From Chloroflexota bacterium (GTDB taxonomy: Bacteria; Chloroflexota; Dehalococcoidia; Lucifugimonadales; UBA3495): a DNA stretch of 55,980 nt. This document shows positions 22,994-32,367 of the stretch, piece after piece (position 1 is the stretch's first letter; every line of letters starts with the position of its first letter). Location of the stretch: assembly GCA_028875655.1 (NCBI GenBank), contig JAPPCX010000104.1, positions 1-55,980 of the forward strand. Direction: 5' to 3'. A program made the translations under genes and the position numbers. Under the pieces are notes generated by a model that worked only from the letters and a program-made list of their open reading frames with translations, did not search any database and was not told the origin of the DNA.

Positions 22994-25900
22994 TAGTCCA
23001 ACCCCAGCCGGCGGATTACTTCTTCAATCGGCATCTTGGGATTAGCCAGCGACATTTCCTCGATCAGATCCATCTCGGATTCGGGACGCAACTCCAGCCC
23101 CTCGTCCGGGTCAATATCCGTCAACAAGTCAATTTTGAGGTCAACTATCTCCATCGTCTTCACGCTAACCGTGCAGACCCGCGCCAGCAGGTCGATCACC
23201 CGCTCCTTGTGGTCGGCGAAACGGTAGGTGTTGAACCGCTCGCGGATGGTGGGATCGCGGGGTTTCTTTTCCTTGTATTGGTCCAGCACCCATTCCACCG
23301 CCGAGCGGCTGCCCAACTCGTACACCCATGCTTGCCAGGGCACGCCCGCCAGCGTAGTCTCCTCGTCCAGGCGGATGATGTTGCGCTCCTTGTCGGCCCT
23401 CAAAATCGGTTTCGGCGTAGGGGCAACCCTTGTGGTTGCCCTGTGGCTGCCTTCCGGCTGGGCGCCCACGAGGGGCGCCCCTACATCGCGCCGTTCCAAC
23501 TCCCATGGCTCCACCGTCTCAAACCCCAGGTGCAGGTCCAGCAACTCCCGCCCCAGACGCGCAAACTCGGCAAACTCAGTCTGGAAATAGACCCGCGGAA
23601 ACTCCCGCCGCAGGTCGATCTCATAGTGCTGCCGGTACGCCGGGTCGTGGAGCATGGCGTACACGTAGGCGAAGATGTCCTCGTCGGTGATGGAGTCATC
23701 GCCGTAGTGCTCACGAAACTGCCGCCGCCCCCACTCCGTAATGTTGCTCACCCGCTCGCCATCCGCCGTGTAGCGGTAGAAGGGTAGACAGAACGTGCCA
23801 CCGTTGCCAGTGAAACCGCATTTATAATCAACCATTCTATCGGTGGCGAGAACTGAAAACCCTTCCGCAGCCGGCCCCTTGATGGAAATGATCGTATTTT
23901 CCTGATTCAGATCAGGCCCAAACATCGCATAATGGTTTCTGGTCATTACGTCATTCATTATGAAATTGGCGCAATGCCACTTGACCGTGAACGGACGGTA
24001 CAGCGATTGTATGCGTTCTGCCTCACTGTAGATAATGCGCCTGCCACGTCGGAATTCGTTACGCAAGTCACGGCTCCACTTGATAGTCGTATCATACGTT
24101 TGTCCTTTTTCATCCATTAGGTCATTGTATGTGTCGGCGAAGAAAAGGACTTTGTTCCGTAGATTAGAAACTTCAAAGTCATACACCCACTCATCGCGAC
24201 CAGTCATAACGCCGGGAGCATATAGTTTGAACACCGCCTGTTCTTCCTCAGTATTCGTTGCCTGCATCGTCGGCCTGTCTGCGATAGGGATTAGAGTGTG
24301 AAAATTGGTTACCGACTGTTCTAGCCAGTTGCTATCCGCATCAGGCTCAATGCTGTGCAATTCGACGCTGGAAAGTTTGGCATTGCCTAGATAGGCCAGC
24401 TTTTCCGTTGCCAACTCGGCGTCCTCACGCCGCGCGTAATGGATACCGCACTGGCCAAGCTTGGCCTTTTCCCGCACAAGGAAAGTGATGGCGACGCCGG
24501 TCTGTATGCCAAACACGTTGTGCGTGGTGCCGGATATTTTCGGGTTGCGGCGTACGTCGGAACTCAAGTCAAGAATGTAGATGTCGGTGAATTCCTGACC
24601 TGCTATCTGTCTGAATCCGTCGTCCTGTCGGGCGTCAAGGAAGCGACGATTGGTAATGAACCCAATAATTCCATCATCTGACAGTCGGTCAGACGCCCAA
24701 CGCATGAACCTCTTGTACATGTCATATTGGCTCGTTTTTTGCGCTGTGCCAGCGGCTATATACGTATCTCTGATTCGCTGGTCAATATCTGGATACTGGC
24801 GGTTGGCGCCGCCGTCGCCCCACAGGGTGGCACTGGAGTTGTAAGGCGGGTTGCCGATGATGACGCTGATGGGCTTTTCGTTCTGCTCCTGCACCCGGAT
24901 CCAGTTCTCTTCCGACAGCCCGCCCAGGTTGAACGCCGCCTGCCGCTGCACCGCGCCGCCGCTGGCTCCGGCCCCCTGCCAGTCCATGTTGTCCAGCGTA
25001 TCCACGAAGCACAGGTTCGGAAATTCCAGGTAGCGCCCCGTGCGTTCCTTGTAGGTGTACTCGATGTTCAGGTTAGCGATGTAGTAGGGCAGGATCGCCA
25101 CCTCGTTGGCGTAAATCTCGTTGAGATACTTATGCTCCAGGCGGTCGGCCGGCAGGTGGTTGATCAGGTTGGTGATGAAGGTGCCGGTGCCAGTGGCCGG
25201 GTCCAGGATGTTCACGTTGTCGTCGGCCAGCGTCTTGCCGAAGTGCTTTTGCAGCAGGTAATCCGTGCCCCGGATGATGAAATCGACCACCTCGTTGGGG
25301 GTATAGACCACCCCCAGGCGGTCGGCGGCGGCGGGGTTGTAAGCCTGGTAGAAGTCCTCGTAGATGGCCTTGAGGAACTGCTGCTTTTCGGCGTAGTCGG
25401 CGATCTCGTCGGCTGCCCGGCCGATGGCGCCGTAGTAGGCGCGCAGCCGGTCGATAGCCTGCCGGCGCACGTCGCCGGTGAAGAAGGTGCGCTCCAGCGC
25501 GTCCAGCTGGCGGGCCACGTTGTTTTCCCGGTGGAACTGGTCCTCGGCGAACACGCGCAGGAAGATGTCCTTGGTCAGGATGTGTTGCAGCAGCATCTCC
25601 CGCACGTCGGCGTCGGACACGTCGGGGCTGATGCTCTTGCGGCACAGCTCCAGGAAGGCGTCGGCGGCGACGCGGTACTCGGGGTTGCCGGCCTCGGCCT
25701 CGCCGACGGCCTCGCGCAGGCTGTCCAGCACGGCGGGCAGGTCGGCTTTGAACTGCTGGCGCGCCTGGCGGAACTCCTCAATCTCCGGCAGCTCGTAGTC
25801 CAGGAACCGCTGGATCAGGCGGTGCAACTCGCCCGCCCGCGTCATCTCGACGCGCATCGCCTCCGCGCCGTTCTGGAACAGCACGGCGGTTTCGGAGTCC

Positions 25901-26214
25901 TCAAAGACGATGTTGTCGCGGGGGTAGCCCCGGTTGAACTTGGCCTGGATTTCGGCGTCCAGGTCGTCGTGGGTATCCTTGGCCTCCCAGTACCCCCGCG
26001 CCATCCGCAGCGCGTCCTTCACCGTGCCATCGGGGATGTTGGAGCCGATGGCCAGCTCAGGCACCAGCAGCAAACGCTCCCGGTGGTCGCGGCAGTAGGC
26101 GGCCAAACACCCCTGAAACGCCGCCCGGATGTTCAGCTCGCTGTCCGACCCGCCGAACTCAATCAGCTCGGCCAGCTCGGCGCGGTAGCGCTCAATGTGC
26201 GGGTAGGATGGCAT
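22993..26214 (-). CDS. Type ISP-like restriction-modification enzyme without helicase
   Basis: A 1073-residue single-chain restriction-modification protein. Residues 1-120 form a PD-(D/E)XK nuclease domain (PELAIGSNIPDGTVKDAL, then GYWEAKDTHDDLDAEIQ with Glu77-X-Lys79). A helical linker (130-290) follows. The N6-adenine methyltransferase has motif X GVVYTPNEVVDFI, motif I LDPATGTGTF (338-347) and motif IV NPPY (455-458). The rest to the C-terminus resembles the type ISP specificity domain. Known type ISP enzymes (LlaGI, LlaBIII) also have an SF2 helicase between nuclease and methylase; none is present, so it probably acts more like a type IIG enzyme. A 68-bp dispersed repeat lies in frame near residues 910-935. 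Confidence 0.85.
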   Translation of the reverse strand: MPSYPHIERYRAELAELIEFGGSDSELNIRAAFQGCLAAYCRDHRERLLLVPELAIGSNIPDGTVKDALRMARGYWEAKDTHDDLDAEIQAKFNRGYPRDNIVFEDSETAVLFQNGAEAMRVEMTRAGELHRLIQRFLDYELPEIEEFRQARQQFKADLPAVLDSLREAVGEAEAGNPEYRVAADAFLELCRKSISPDVSDADVREMLLQHILTKDIFLRVFAEDQFHRENNVARQLDALERTFFTGDVRRQAIDRLRAYYGAIGRAADEIADYAEKQQFLKAIYEDFYQAYNPAAADRLGVVYTPNEVVDFIIRGTDYLLQKHFGKTLADDNVNILDPATGTGTFITNLINHLPADRLEHKYLNEIYANEVAILPYYIANLNIEYTYKERTGRYLEFPNLCFVDTLDNMDWQGAGASGGAVQRQAAFNLGGLSEENWIRVQEQNEKPISVIIGNPPYNSSATLWGDGGANRQYPDIDQRIRDTYIAAGTAQKTSQYDMYKRFMRWASDRLSDDGIIGFITNRRFLDARQDDGFRQIAGQEFTDIYILDLSSDVRRNPKISGTTHNVFGIQTGVAITFLVREKAKLGQCGIHYARREDAELATEKLAYLGNAKLSSVELHSIEPDADSNWLEQSVTNFHTLIPIADRPTMQATNTEEEQAVFKLYAPGVMTGRDEWVYDFEVSNLRNKVLFFADTYNDLMDEKGQTYDTTIKWSRDLRNEFRRGRRIIYSEAERIQSLYRPFTVKWHCANFIMNDVMTRNHYAMFGPDLNQENTIISIKGPAAEGFSVLATDRMVDYKCGFTGNGGTFCLPFYRYTADGERVSNITEWGRRQFREHYGDDSITDEDIFAYVYAMLHDPAYRQHYEIDLRREFPRVYFQTEFAEFARLGRELLDLHLGFETVEPWELERRDVGAPLVGAQPEGSHRATTRVAPTPKPILRADKERNIIRLDEETTLAGVPWQAWVYELGSRSAVEWVLDQYKEKKPRDPTIRERFNTYRFADHKERVIDLLARVCTVSVKTMEIVDLKIDLLTDIDPDEGLELRPESEMDLIEEMSLANPKMPIEEVIRRLGLD
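23417..23484. repeat. Dispersed 68-bp palindromic element inside the restriction enzyme gene
   Basis: The segment is bounded by GTAGGGGC and GCCCCTAC and contains two internal inverted pairs (GGGCAACC/GGTTGCCC and GGGCGCCC/GGGGCGCC). The same GTAGGGGC..GCCCCTAC boundary marks the palindrome at 46214-46243. In the enzyme it is read as a low-complexity peptide including VGAPLVGAQPEG and TTRVAPTPKP, between two conserved parts. It is an in-frame element insertion, apparently tolerated. Confidence 0.6.
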
Positions 26215-26221
26215 AACGAAA

Positions 26222-26604
26222 TCATCCAGCGAACGCGGCGGCGAGATTCCCGTCGAAGGTCATCAACTCGGTTATGCCGCGACGTTGGCAAGTAGCCAGG
26301 TGACAAAGGTCGCGAGCGGACAGGTGGGGATGCCGTTCGTAGAGTTGGCGGGCGAGCAGAACATCCTCGGCTTCGAGGGGCCAAACCTGAATGTTGAATC
26401 TCGCCAGCAGCGAAACCGCCGCGTCAAAGGACCCTCGCCGTCCCACCCGCAAGTACACATGGGCCAGCTCTTGCAAGACTTCCGATGAGGTACATAACGG
26501 CACGGCTAGCTCGCTTGCCTCCGCAAAAATGACCACACTGCCTCTTGCAGCGGATGAGGATTGCCCACTGCGTACACGAACACATTGGTATCCAGGAACG
26601 TCAT
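26222..26604 (-). pseudogene. PIN-domain (VapC-like) toxin, frameshifted
   Basis: The frame opens at the ATG at 26604 with MTFLDTNVFVYAVGNPHPLQ, a classic PIN-domain start with the first catalytic Asp, but ends at a stop after 31 codons. A second frame continues the domain: FAEASELAVPLCTSSEVLQE, PLEAEDVLLARQLYERHP, SARDLCHLATC and LMTFDGNLAAAF. The switch lies at a run of five A on the plus strand (26525-26529). One more T on the coding strand would restore a continuous 127-residue protein reading SFFAEASE. So it is a one-base deletion, a sequencing error, or slippage at the run. The antitoxin gene overlaps by four bases. Confidence 0.8.
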
Positions 26605-26879
26605 ACGTCAGGCAATCCCTGGCGGATAGATTCGTCCATGTTGCGCAAGTGTTCCTCCCAGTCCGGCTCCCGTTCCGGGCCATCTTGCCCGCTGATTTGA
26701 TGGAAATATGCCCATATCTCTTCACGAGACTGGAATGGCTTGCCTTCTTTAGGCTTCGGCGCGCTATGCTGCCGGGCCACCGAAATGAGCCAGGCGTCCA
26801 GCGTCTTGCCTTCGCGCTCGGCTTGCCTGGCGAACCGCTCGCGTTCGTCTTCGGGTATTTCCAGTTCTATCCTGACCAT
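26601..26879 (-). CDS. Antitoxin of the PIN-toxin pair
   Basis: A 92-residue protein starting MVRIELEIPEDERERFARQA, a short beta strand followed by a helix as in ribbon-helix-helix antitoxins. A Lys/Pro hinge (SAPKPKEGKP) and an acidic, Trp-containing C-terminal part (DWEEHLRNMDESIRQ) likely to wrap the toxin follow. Its stop overlaps the toxin ATG (ATGA, 26604-26601). I chose the ATG at 26879 because the family begins at that strand; a longer reading starts at 26891. The gene is intact although the toxin is not. Confidence 0.7.
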   Translation of the reverse strand: MVRIELEIPEDERERFARQAEREGKTLDAWLISVARQHSAPKPKEGKPFQSREEIWAYFHQISGQDGPEREPDWEEHLRNMDESIRQGLPDV

Positions 26880-26914
26880 CGAAATCAGCACCTGCTTTGC
26901 AATTCCTGTCTTTC

Positions 26915-26943
26915 AAGTTACCTACTTCAAACCGCATCGTCAA
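26915..26943 (-). promoter_or_regulatory. Candidate promoter of the PIN toxin-antitoxin pair
   Basis: On the minus strand TTGACG (26943-26938) and TAACTT (26920-26915) are 17 bases apart, ending 35 bases before the antitoxin ATG. The -35 is good, the -10 is weak. Confidence 0.4.
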
Positions 26944-26995
26944 TCCTGCTCTTGGCAACGGCTGCGGAGCGGAGGGCCAAGGGGTCAGCGCCCTG

Positions 26996-27004
26996 TGCTA
27001 TACT
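26996..27004 (+). promoter_or_regulatory. Extended -10 box of the FIST gene
   Basis: TGCTATACT, identical to the rpsB box, ends 47 bases before the FIST ATG at 27052. No -35 match is present at the right spacing, as expected for an extended -10 promoter. Confidence 0.5.
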
Positions 27005-27051
27005 GCCGCCAACCACAACGGTTTTCGCCGTAAGCCCGTGAGGTGCTCATT

Positions 27052-28242
<1,191 letters not shown>

Positions 28243-28293
28243 TCTCGTGTGCCCGCTCGCCAGAGGGCGGGCAGAGTTCAGGGTGTTTCCAGC

Positions 28294-29439
28294 ATGACAT
28301 CTCCCGCACAGATTAAAGCCGGCATCTCGGCATCGATTACCGGGCAGTTCGCCACCCAGGGACGGCAGGCGCTGGCCGGACTGACCGCGTGGGCGGAGTA
28401 CGTCAACGCGCAGGGCGGCCTGTCCCTGGATGGTCAAGTCCGTCAACTAACACTGGTTCATTACGACGACGGCAGCCTGGCCGAGGGCGCGCAGCAGAAC
28501 ACCGAACGCCTCATCACGCAGGACGGGGTTGACCTGCTGTTCGGGCCATACTCGGCCGGATTGACGACTGCCGCCGCCGAGGTCGCCGAATCCCACGGCA
28601 GGCTGATGTGGAACCACGGCGGCGCCGGCGACGCGCTGTACGCCCGGGGATACCAAAGGATCGTCAGCATCCTCACGTCCGCCGACCAGTACCTCGTCGG
28701 CGCGCCTTTGCTGGCCCGGCAGTGCAACCCCGACGCGAGCAAGCTGGTGATCCTGCGCATCGACACCGGCGCGTTCGCCCGCGTGGTGGCGCGAGGCGTT
28801 GAGTCCGCCGCCCACGAGCTGGGATTTACCACCGCGCTGGACCTGCGCTACCGTCCTTCCCAGACTCGCTTCGCCGAGATTGCCCGCCACGTGGCGGAGT
28901 TGGAAGCGGACCTGGTGGTCGGCATCGGGCGCATCCGGCATGACATCGCCACGGCGCGGGCGCTGGCTAACCTGACCAACCGGGACCGGATCGGGCTGGC
29001 CGTGGTGGTGGCCACGCCCATCGCCGAGTTCGCCAATGACCTGGGCCAACTGGCCGACGGTTTCATCGGCCCCAGCCAGTGGGAACCCGCCACTAGCGTT
29101 GCCCAACCCGACGTTGGCCCCAACTCCGGCGAGACGCTGCAGATACTGGCCCTGGCCGCGGCCGTTGCCGGTCTGCCGGTGGACTACCCGATGGCTCAGG
29201 CTTTCGCCTCCGGCCTCATTGCGGCACGCTGCGCGCAGGAAGCGGGGTCATTGGGCGATGACGCGCTGCGCGACGCCGCTGGCTCCCTGGATTGCACTAC
29301 CTTCTATGGTCGCTTCCGGATTGACGAGGCCGGTCGGCAGGTTGGCCACTCCGTTGCCCTGGTGCAGCGACAAGAAGGGCGCAAGGTGGTGGTGTGGCCG
29401 GCGGAGCAGGCGCAGTCGTCCGTGCGCTACCCCTTCTGA
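28294..29439 (+). CDS. Type I periplasmic-binding-fold protein without signal peptide
   Basis: A 381-residue member of the branched-chain amino acid/amide receptor (PBP type 1) family. IKAGISASITGQFATQGRQA, WAEYVNAQGGLSLDGQVRQL, VHYDDGSLAEGAQQNTERLI, DLLFGPYSAGLTTAAAEVAE and MWNHGGAGDALY follow the fold. Transport receptors carry a lipoprotein or Sec signal; here the mature strand begins at residue 6 with none, so the protein should be cytosolic, as AmiC-type sensors are. No transporter permease or ATPase gene is adjacent. The start is the ATG at 28294 with a CAGGGTG upstream. Probably co-transcribed with the FIST gene. Confidence 0.8.
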   Translation: MTSPAQIKAGISASITGQFATQGRQALAGLTAWAEYVNAQGGLSLDGQVRQLTLVHYDDGSLAEGAQQNTERLITQDGVDLLFGPYSAGLTTAAAEVAESHGRLMWNHGGAGDALYARGYQRIVSILTSADQYLVGAPLLARQCNPDASKLVILRIDTGAFARVVARGVESAAHELGFTTALDLRYRPSQTRFAEIARHVAELEADLVVGIGRIRHDIATARALANLTNRDRIGLAVVVATPIAEFANDLGQLADGFIGPSQWEPATSVAQPDVGPNSGETLQILALAAAVAGLPVDYPMAQAFASGLIAARCAQEAGSLGDDALRDAAGSLDCTTFYGRFRIDEAGRQVGHSVALVQRQEGRKVVVWPAEQAQSSVRYPF

Positions 29440-29483
29440 ATCCGGCCCAATCACTGCAGAGGGTCCGAGGGACGAAAACTTGC

Positions 29484-29508
29484 AGGGGCGGGTTTCAAAC
29501 CCGCCCCT
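29484..29508. terminator. Palindrome between convergent genes, likely bidirectional terminator
   Basis: AGGGGCGGGTTT, c, AAACCCGCCCCT is a perfect 12-bp inverted repeat with a one-base centre, in the gap between the convergent stops at 29439 and 29539. The same arm sequence recurs at 50797-50823, also between convergent genes. There is no T-run, so a repeat element acting as a roadblock or 3'-end protector is also possible. Confidence 0.5.
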
Positions 29509-29538
29509 ACCTTAATGAATCGGGATGCCGGACGGTTT

Positions 29539-30312
29539 CTACGATTCAAGCTTGACGGGGTTGCGGAGGACACCGATGCCGCTGATGTCGATTTCGCAGA
29601 TGGCGCCGTCGGCCATGTCCGAGGTGGTGCCCGGCGTGCCGGTGAAGATGCAGTCGCCCGGCTCCAGGGTCACGTAGCGGGTGATGAACTCGATCATGGT
29701 GGGCACGTCGAAGAGCAGGTGGTCGGTGGTCTCGTTCTGCTCCTCGTTGCCGTTGACGCGAGTGCGGAGGTGCTGGCCGGCGGGGTCAGCGTCGGTTTCG
29801 ATCCAGGGGCCCATGGGAGAGAAGGTGTCGGCGGACTTGGCGCGCCACCAGTCGGAGTTGTTCTCGTTGCGGTCGCGGCGCTGCCAGTCGCGGGCGCTGA
29901 CGTCGTTGCCGCAGGTGTAGCCGAGCACGTGGTTGAGCGCGTCTTCCTTGGACACGTTTTTGCAGGTGTCCTTGATGACCACGACCATCTCACCCTCGGC
30001 GTCGAACCGCTCAACTTCCCCGGGGCGAATGATGGTGTCGTCGGGGCCGATGACGCTGGTAGGAGTCTTGTGGAACACCATGGGATAGGGCGGGGCCGGC
30101 CGGTCGCCGATGTGGCTGGTGTAGTTGAGGCCCATGGCCAGGATCTTGCCCGGCATAACCGGAGCCAGCAGCTTGACGTCGGAGAGGGCGTGGGTGTGGT
30201 CGGTGAGCTGGATGGGCGAGTCAAAAATGGTGCCCTCAATGGCGGTTACATTGTCGCCGTCAATGACACCGTAGTGCTCGGACCCGTGGGCGATGTAGCG
30301 AGCGATTCTCAT
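29539..30312 (-). CDS. Fumarylacetoacetate hydrolase family protein
   Basis: A 257-residue FAH-family enzyme (hydrolase, decarboxylase or isomerase of acylpyruvates). The N-terminal small domain (RIARYIAHGSEHYGVIDGDN) precedes the catalytic part: KILAMGLNYTSHIGD, YPMVFHKTPTSVIGPDD, the metal carboxylates in FDAEGEMVVVIKD, YTCGNDVSARDWQRRD, and CIFTGTPGTTSDM near the end. Lengths and motifs fit 2-hydroxyhepta-2,4-diene-1,7-dioate isomerase-like members of aromatic-ring degradation. A DWQRRDRNENNSDWWRAKS segment is typical of the group. Located between a convergent binding-protein gene and an alcohol dehydrogenase on the same strand. Confidence 0.87.
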   Translation of the reverse strand: MRIARYIAHGSEHYGVIDGDNVTAIEGTIFDSPIQLTDHTHALSDVKLLAPVMPGKILAMGLNYTSHIGDRPAPPYPMVFHKTPTSVIGPDDTIIRPGEVERFDAEGEMVVVIKDTCKNVSKEDALNHVLGYTCGNDVSARDWQRRDRNENNSDWWRAKSADTFSPMGPWIETDADPAGQHLRTRVNGNEEQNETTDHLLFDVPTMIEFITRYVTLEPGDCIFTGTPGTTSDMADGAICEIDISGIGVLRNPVKLES

Positions 30313-30387
30313 AGCGGAACTGCCTCCGTGAATGTTGATGGTTTGACCGTGTTGGCGGCGGCTATTGTATCACCTGACGCCGGGCGG

Positions 30388-31422
30388 TCAGTGCTCGATG
30401 ACGAGCTTGCCGAAAAAGTCGCGGTCGTGCATCACTTGGTGGGCCTCGGCCACGGCGTCCAGCGGGAACGTGCGGCCGACGATGCCGCGCAACGCGCCCT
30501 GGTTGACCATCTTCATGGCGTCGGCCATGGTGCGCCGGCTGCGCCCGCCGCTGCCCATCAGGTGGAGGGGCTTACCGTGCAGCACCGACAGGTCCATGGG
30601 GGTTTGACTGCCGGAGGTCACTCCGGTGATGACCAGCCGGCCCTCGTGCTTGAGGGACAGCATGTTCTCGTGCCAGACGTCCGCGCCGACGCAGTCGAAC
30701 ACGACGTCCACGCCCTGGCCGTCAGTGAGTTCCTTCACCCGCTGGCTGATGCTGTCCACCTCGCGGTAATTGATGACCTCATCCGCGCCCCACTTTTTGG
30801 CCTCCTCGAGCTTCCAGTCGCTGCCGGCGGTGGTGATGACGCGGCAGCCCATCATCTTGGCGATCTGGATGCCCATGCTGCCGACGCCAGAGCCGGCGGC
30901 CTGCACCAGCACATCGTCCCAGGGCTGCAGCTTGGCCTGGGTAATCAGGCAGTGCCACGAGGTATGCAGGGCGATGGGGAGGGCCGCCGCCTCGGCGAAG
31001 GACATCTCATCAGGGATGGTGTAGGCGTTGATGGCCGGGGCGACTACGTATTCGGCGTGTCCGCCGTCCAGGTCAACGCCGATGCGCTGCTGGCGTGTGC
31101 ACCACTGGTCGTGTCCCGAGGCGCAATGCTCGCACAGGTTGTGCCCGCCGCACTTGACACGGTTGTCCACCAGCACGCGGTCGCCGACTTTCAAATCGGT
31201 ACCGGCGTCGGGGCTGATCTGCGTCACCTCGCCGGCGAGGTCGCAGCCGAGGACGTGGGGGAACCGGTTGCAGTTGCCGGCGCGCAGGTTAAGGTCCAGG
31301 TGGTTCAGGGCGCTGCCGCCGACTCGGATGAGGATTTCGCCGGGGGCGATTTCCGGGTCAGGGCGGTCGCCGTAGGTGAGGACGTCGGTTCCGCCGGTGT
31401 GGTTGATGTACACGGCCTTCAT
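30388..31422 (-). CDS. Zinc-type alcohol dehydrogenase / quinone reductase
   Basis: Medium-chain dehydrogenase/reductase of 344 residues. GroES-like domain 1-130 with the structural zinc cysteines in CGGHNLCEHCASGHDQWC; Rossmann domain with QAAGSGVGSMGIQIAKMMGC; and VDVVFDCVGADVWHENMLSL. The catalytic-zinc Cys near residue 35 (normally GICGTD) is replaced by GGSALNHLDLNLRAG, as in quinone oxidoreductase-like and YhdH-type members, while the structural zinc lobe is kept. Starts at the ATG at 31422; a 460-base G-rich gap lies upstream. Substrate unknown. Confidence 0.87.
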   Translation of the reverse strand: MKAVYINHTGGTDVLTYGDRPDPEIAPGEILIRVGGSALNHLDLNLRAGNCNRFPHVLGCDLAGEVTQISPDAGTDLKVGDRVLVDNRVKCGGHNLCEHCASGHDQWCTRQQRIGVDLDGGHAEYVVAPAINAYTIPDEMSFAEAAALPIALHTSWHCLITQAKLQPWDDVLVQAAGSGVGSMGIQIAKMMGCRVITTAGSDWKLEEAKKWGADEVINYREVDSISQRVKELTDGQGVDVVFDCVGADVWHENMLSLKHEGRLVITGVTSGSQTPMDLSVLHGKPLHLMGSGGRSRRTMADAMKMVNQGALRGIVGRTFPLDAVAEAHQVMHDRDFFGKLVIEH

Positions 31423-31882
31423 AGGGTTCCCTCCGCGTTGGCAAGAATGACGGTGGCAGTGTACAGGGCCTTATGGGGTTTTGCATGGATGGACAGGATT
31501 AGGGATTGGAGTGGGATGGCGGGGGATTTTGGGAAAACCTGCTCATTTCCGCTTATTTCCTGTCATTTGAGTAGGGCGTTGGGGTGGGGCGAGGGCGTGG
31601 ATGGGTGCGGATTGGGCGGGTTTTGGGGATGATTCCAGGGGTTTTGACCGGGCGGTGGGAGGGTTTGGGGCGGTGTTGGGACGGTTAGTGATTGTCGGAA
31701 TCAAGATTATCGAGATTAGAGGATTTTCAGGATAGGGGGTTCCGGTCGCTTGGACTGGGGCGGTTGGATGGTTTAGTTAATGGTATGGATGGGTGGATGT
31801 CGGGGCAAGGGGAAGGTGTCAGTGGATTGTCATCCGCTGATAAACTCCACCGAACATTCCAGAGGGAGGAACAAGGTCAGTG
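31423..31882. other. Long G-rich intergenic region with G-quadruplex motif
   Basis: This 460-base divergent gap, the longest without a gene, is strongly G-biased on the plus strand. At 31574-31595 four G-runs (GGG, GGGG, GGGG, GGG) with loops of 4, 1 and 3 bases fit the G-quadruplex rule. Further GGGG/GGTGGG runs follow to about 31680. At 31694-31734 lies a solo arm of the repeat also found at 9851-9942. I see no conserved protein, although short open frames exist. The GNAT ribosome site GGGAGGA lies at its end. Confidence 0.6.
31694..31734. repeat. Solo arm of the GGATTTTCAGGAT repeat
   Basis: The segment GTCGGAATCAAGATTATCGA followed by GATTAGAGGATTTTCAGGAT aligns with the left arm of the inverted repeat at 9851-9892 over about 40 bases with a handful of differences. 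The second arm is missing here. It lies in the long intergenic region upstream of the GNAT gene. Confidence 0.55.
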
Positions 31883-32287
31883 ATGGAGCTTGTTGATGAC
31901 CCCACCGACACCCAGGCCGGCGAGATTGAACGCGGGTTGGATGACTACAACGCCACTGTAGCATCAGCACGATCTACCACGGCAATAAAAGCCGTCTTTG
32001 TCGATTCGGGCAGGGTTGTGGCCGGTATAACCGGCGCGGCTTATTGGGGAAAGCTCCATATACGAATTCTGTGGGTGCATCCGGATTACCAGTCCAAGGG
32101 GCTGGGCAGCCGCTTGATGGATTGGGTGGAAAAACGCGGCAGGGAACTGCGCTGTACGTCGGCGCTGGTTGACACGATGTCTTTCCAGGCGCCGGCGTTT
32201 TACGAGCGACGGGGATACCGCCGATTTGGAGTGTCCGAATGCTATGAGGGCGGAGCCAGCCGATACTATTTCGAGAAGGAATTGTAG
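31883..32287 (+). CDS. GNAT family N-acetyltransferase
   Basis: A 134-residue GNAT-fold protein. The acetyl-CoA motif A is HIRILWVHPDYQSKGLGSRL, with the Q/R-x-x-G-x-G/A loop (QSKGLGS), followed by CTSALVDTMSFQAPAFYERR and GYRRFGVSECY, the usual motif B (FYERRGY). The first 40 residues carry the beta1-alpha1-alpha2 part. Typical family length is 140-150 residues. ATG at 31883 with GGGAGGA about twelve bases upstream; a GTG one codon earlier is possible. The acceptor cannot be deduced. Confidence 0.85.
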   Translation: MELVDDPTDTQAGEIERGLDDYNATVASARSTTAIKAVFVDSGRVVAGITGAAYWGKLHIRILWVHPDYQSKGLGSRLMDWVEKRGRELRCTSALVDTMSFQAPAFYERRGYRRFGVSECYEGGASRYYFEKEL

Positions 32288-32311
32288 GCGCAGAAACCTC
32301 GCGTGATTTCC

Positions 32312-32320
32312 TGCTACAAT
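32312..32320 (+). promoter_or_regulatory. Extended -10 box of the Ldh-family dehydrogenase
   Basis: TGCTACAAT (TGn-TACAAT) ends 47 bases before the ATG at 32368, the same distance as at the FIST gene. The -35 region is poor. Confidence 0.5.
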
Positions 32321-32367
32321 CTGCGGCATTAATGCCAGCGATTTCCTCGCGCTATGGAGGCTGTCCC

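Noticed and set aside
24727-26295. A 522-codon plus-strand open frame
   Set aside because: Antisense to the restriction-modification enzyme and of atypical composition.
28294-29439. ABC uptake system for amino acids
   Set aside because: The binding protein has no signal peptide and there are no permease or ATPase genes next to it.
29515-31632. A 705-codon open frame on the plus strand
   Set aside because: It runs antisense to the FAH-family and alcohol dehydrogenase genes, both with clear motifs; its product is Val/Gly/His-rich with no family pattern. It is a codon-bias shadow of GC-rich genes.
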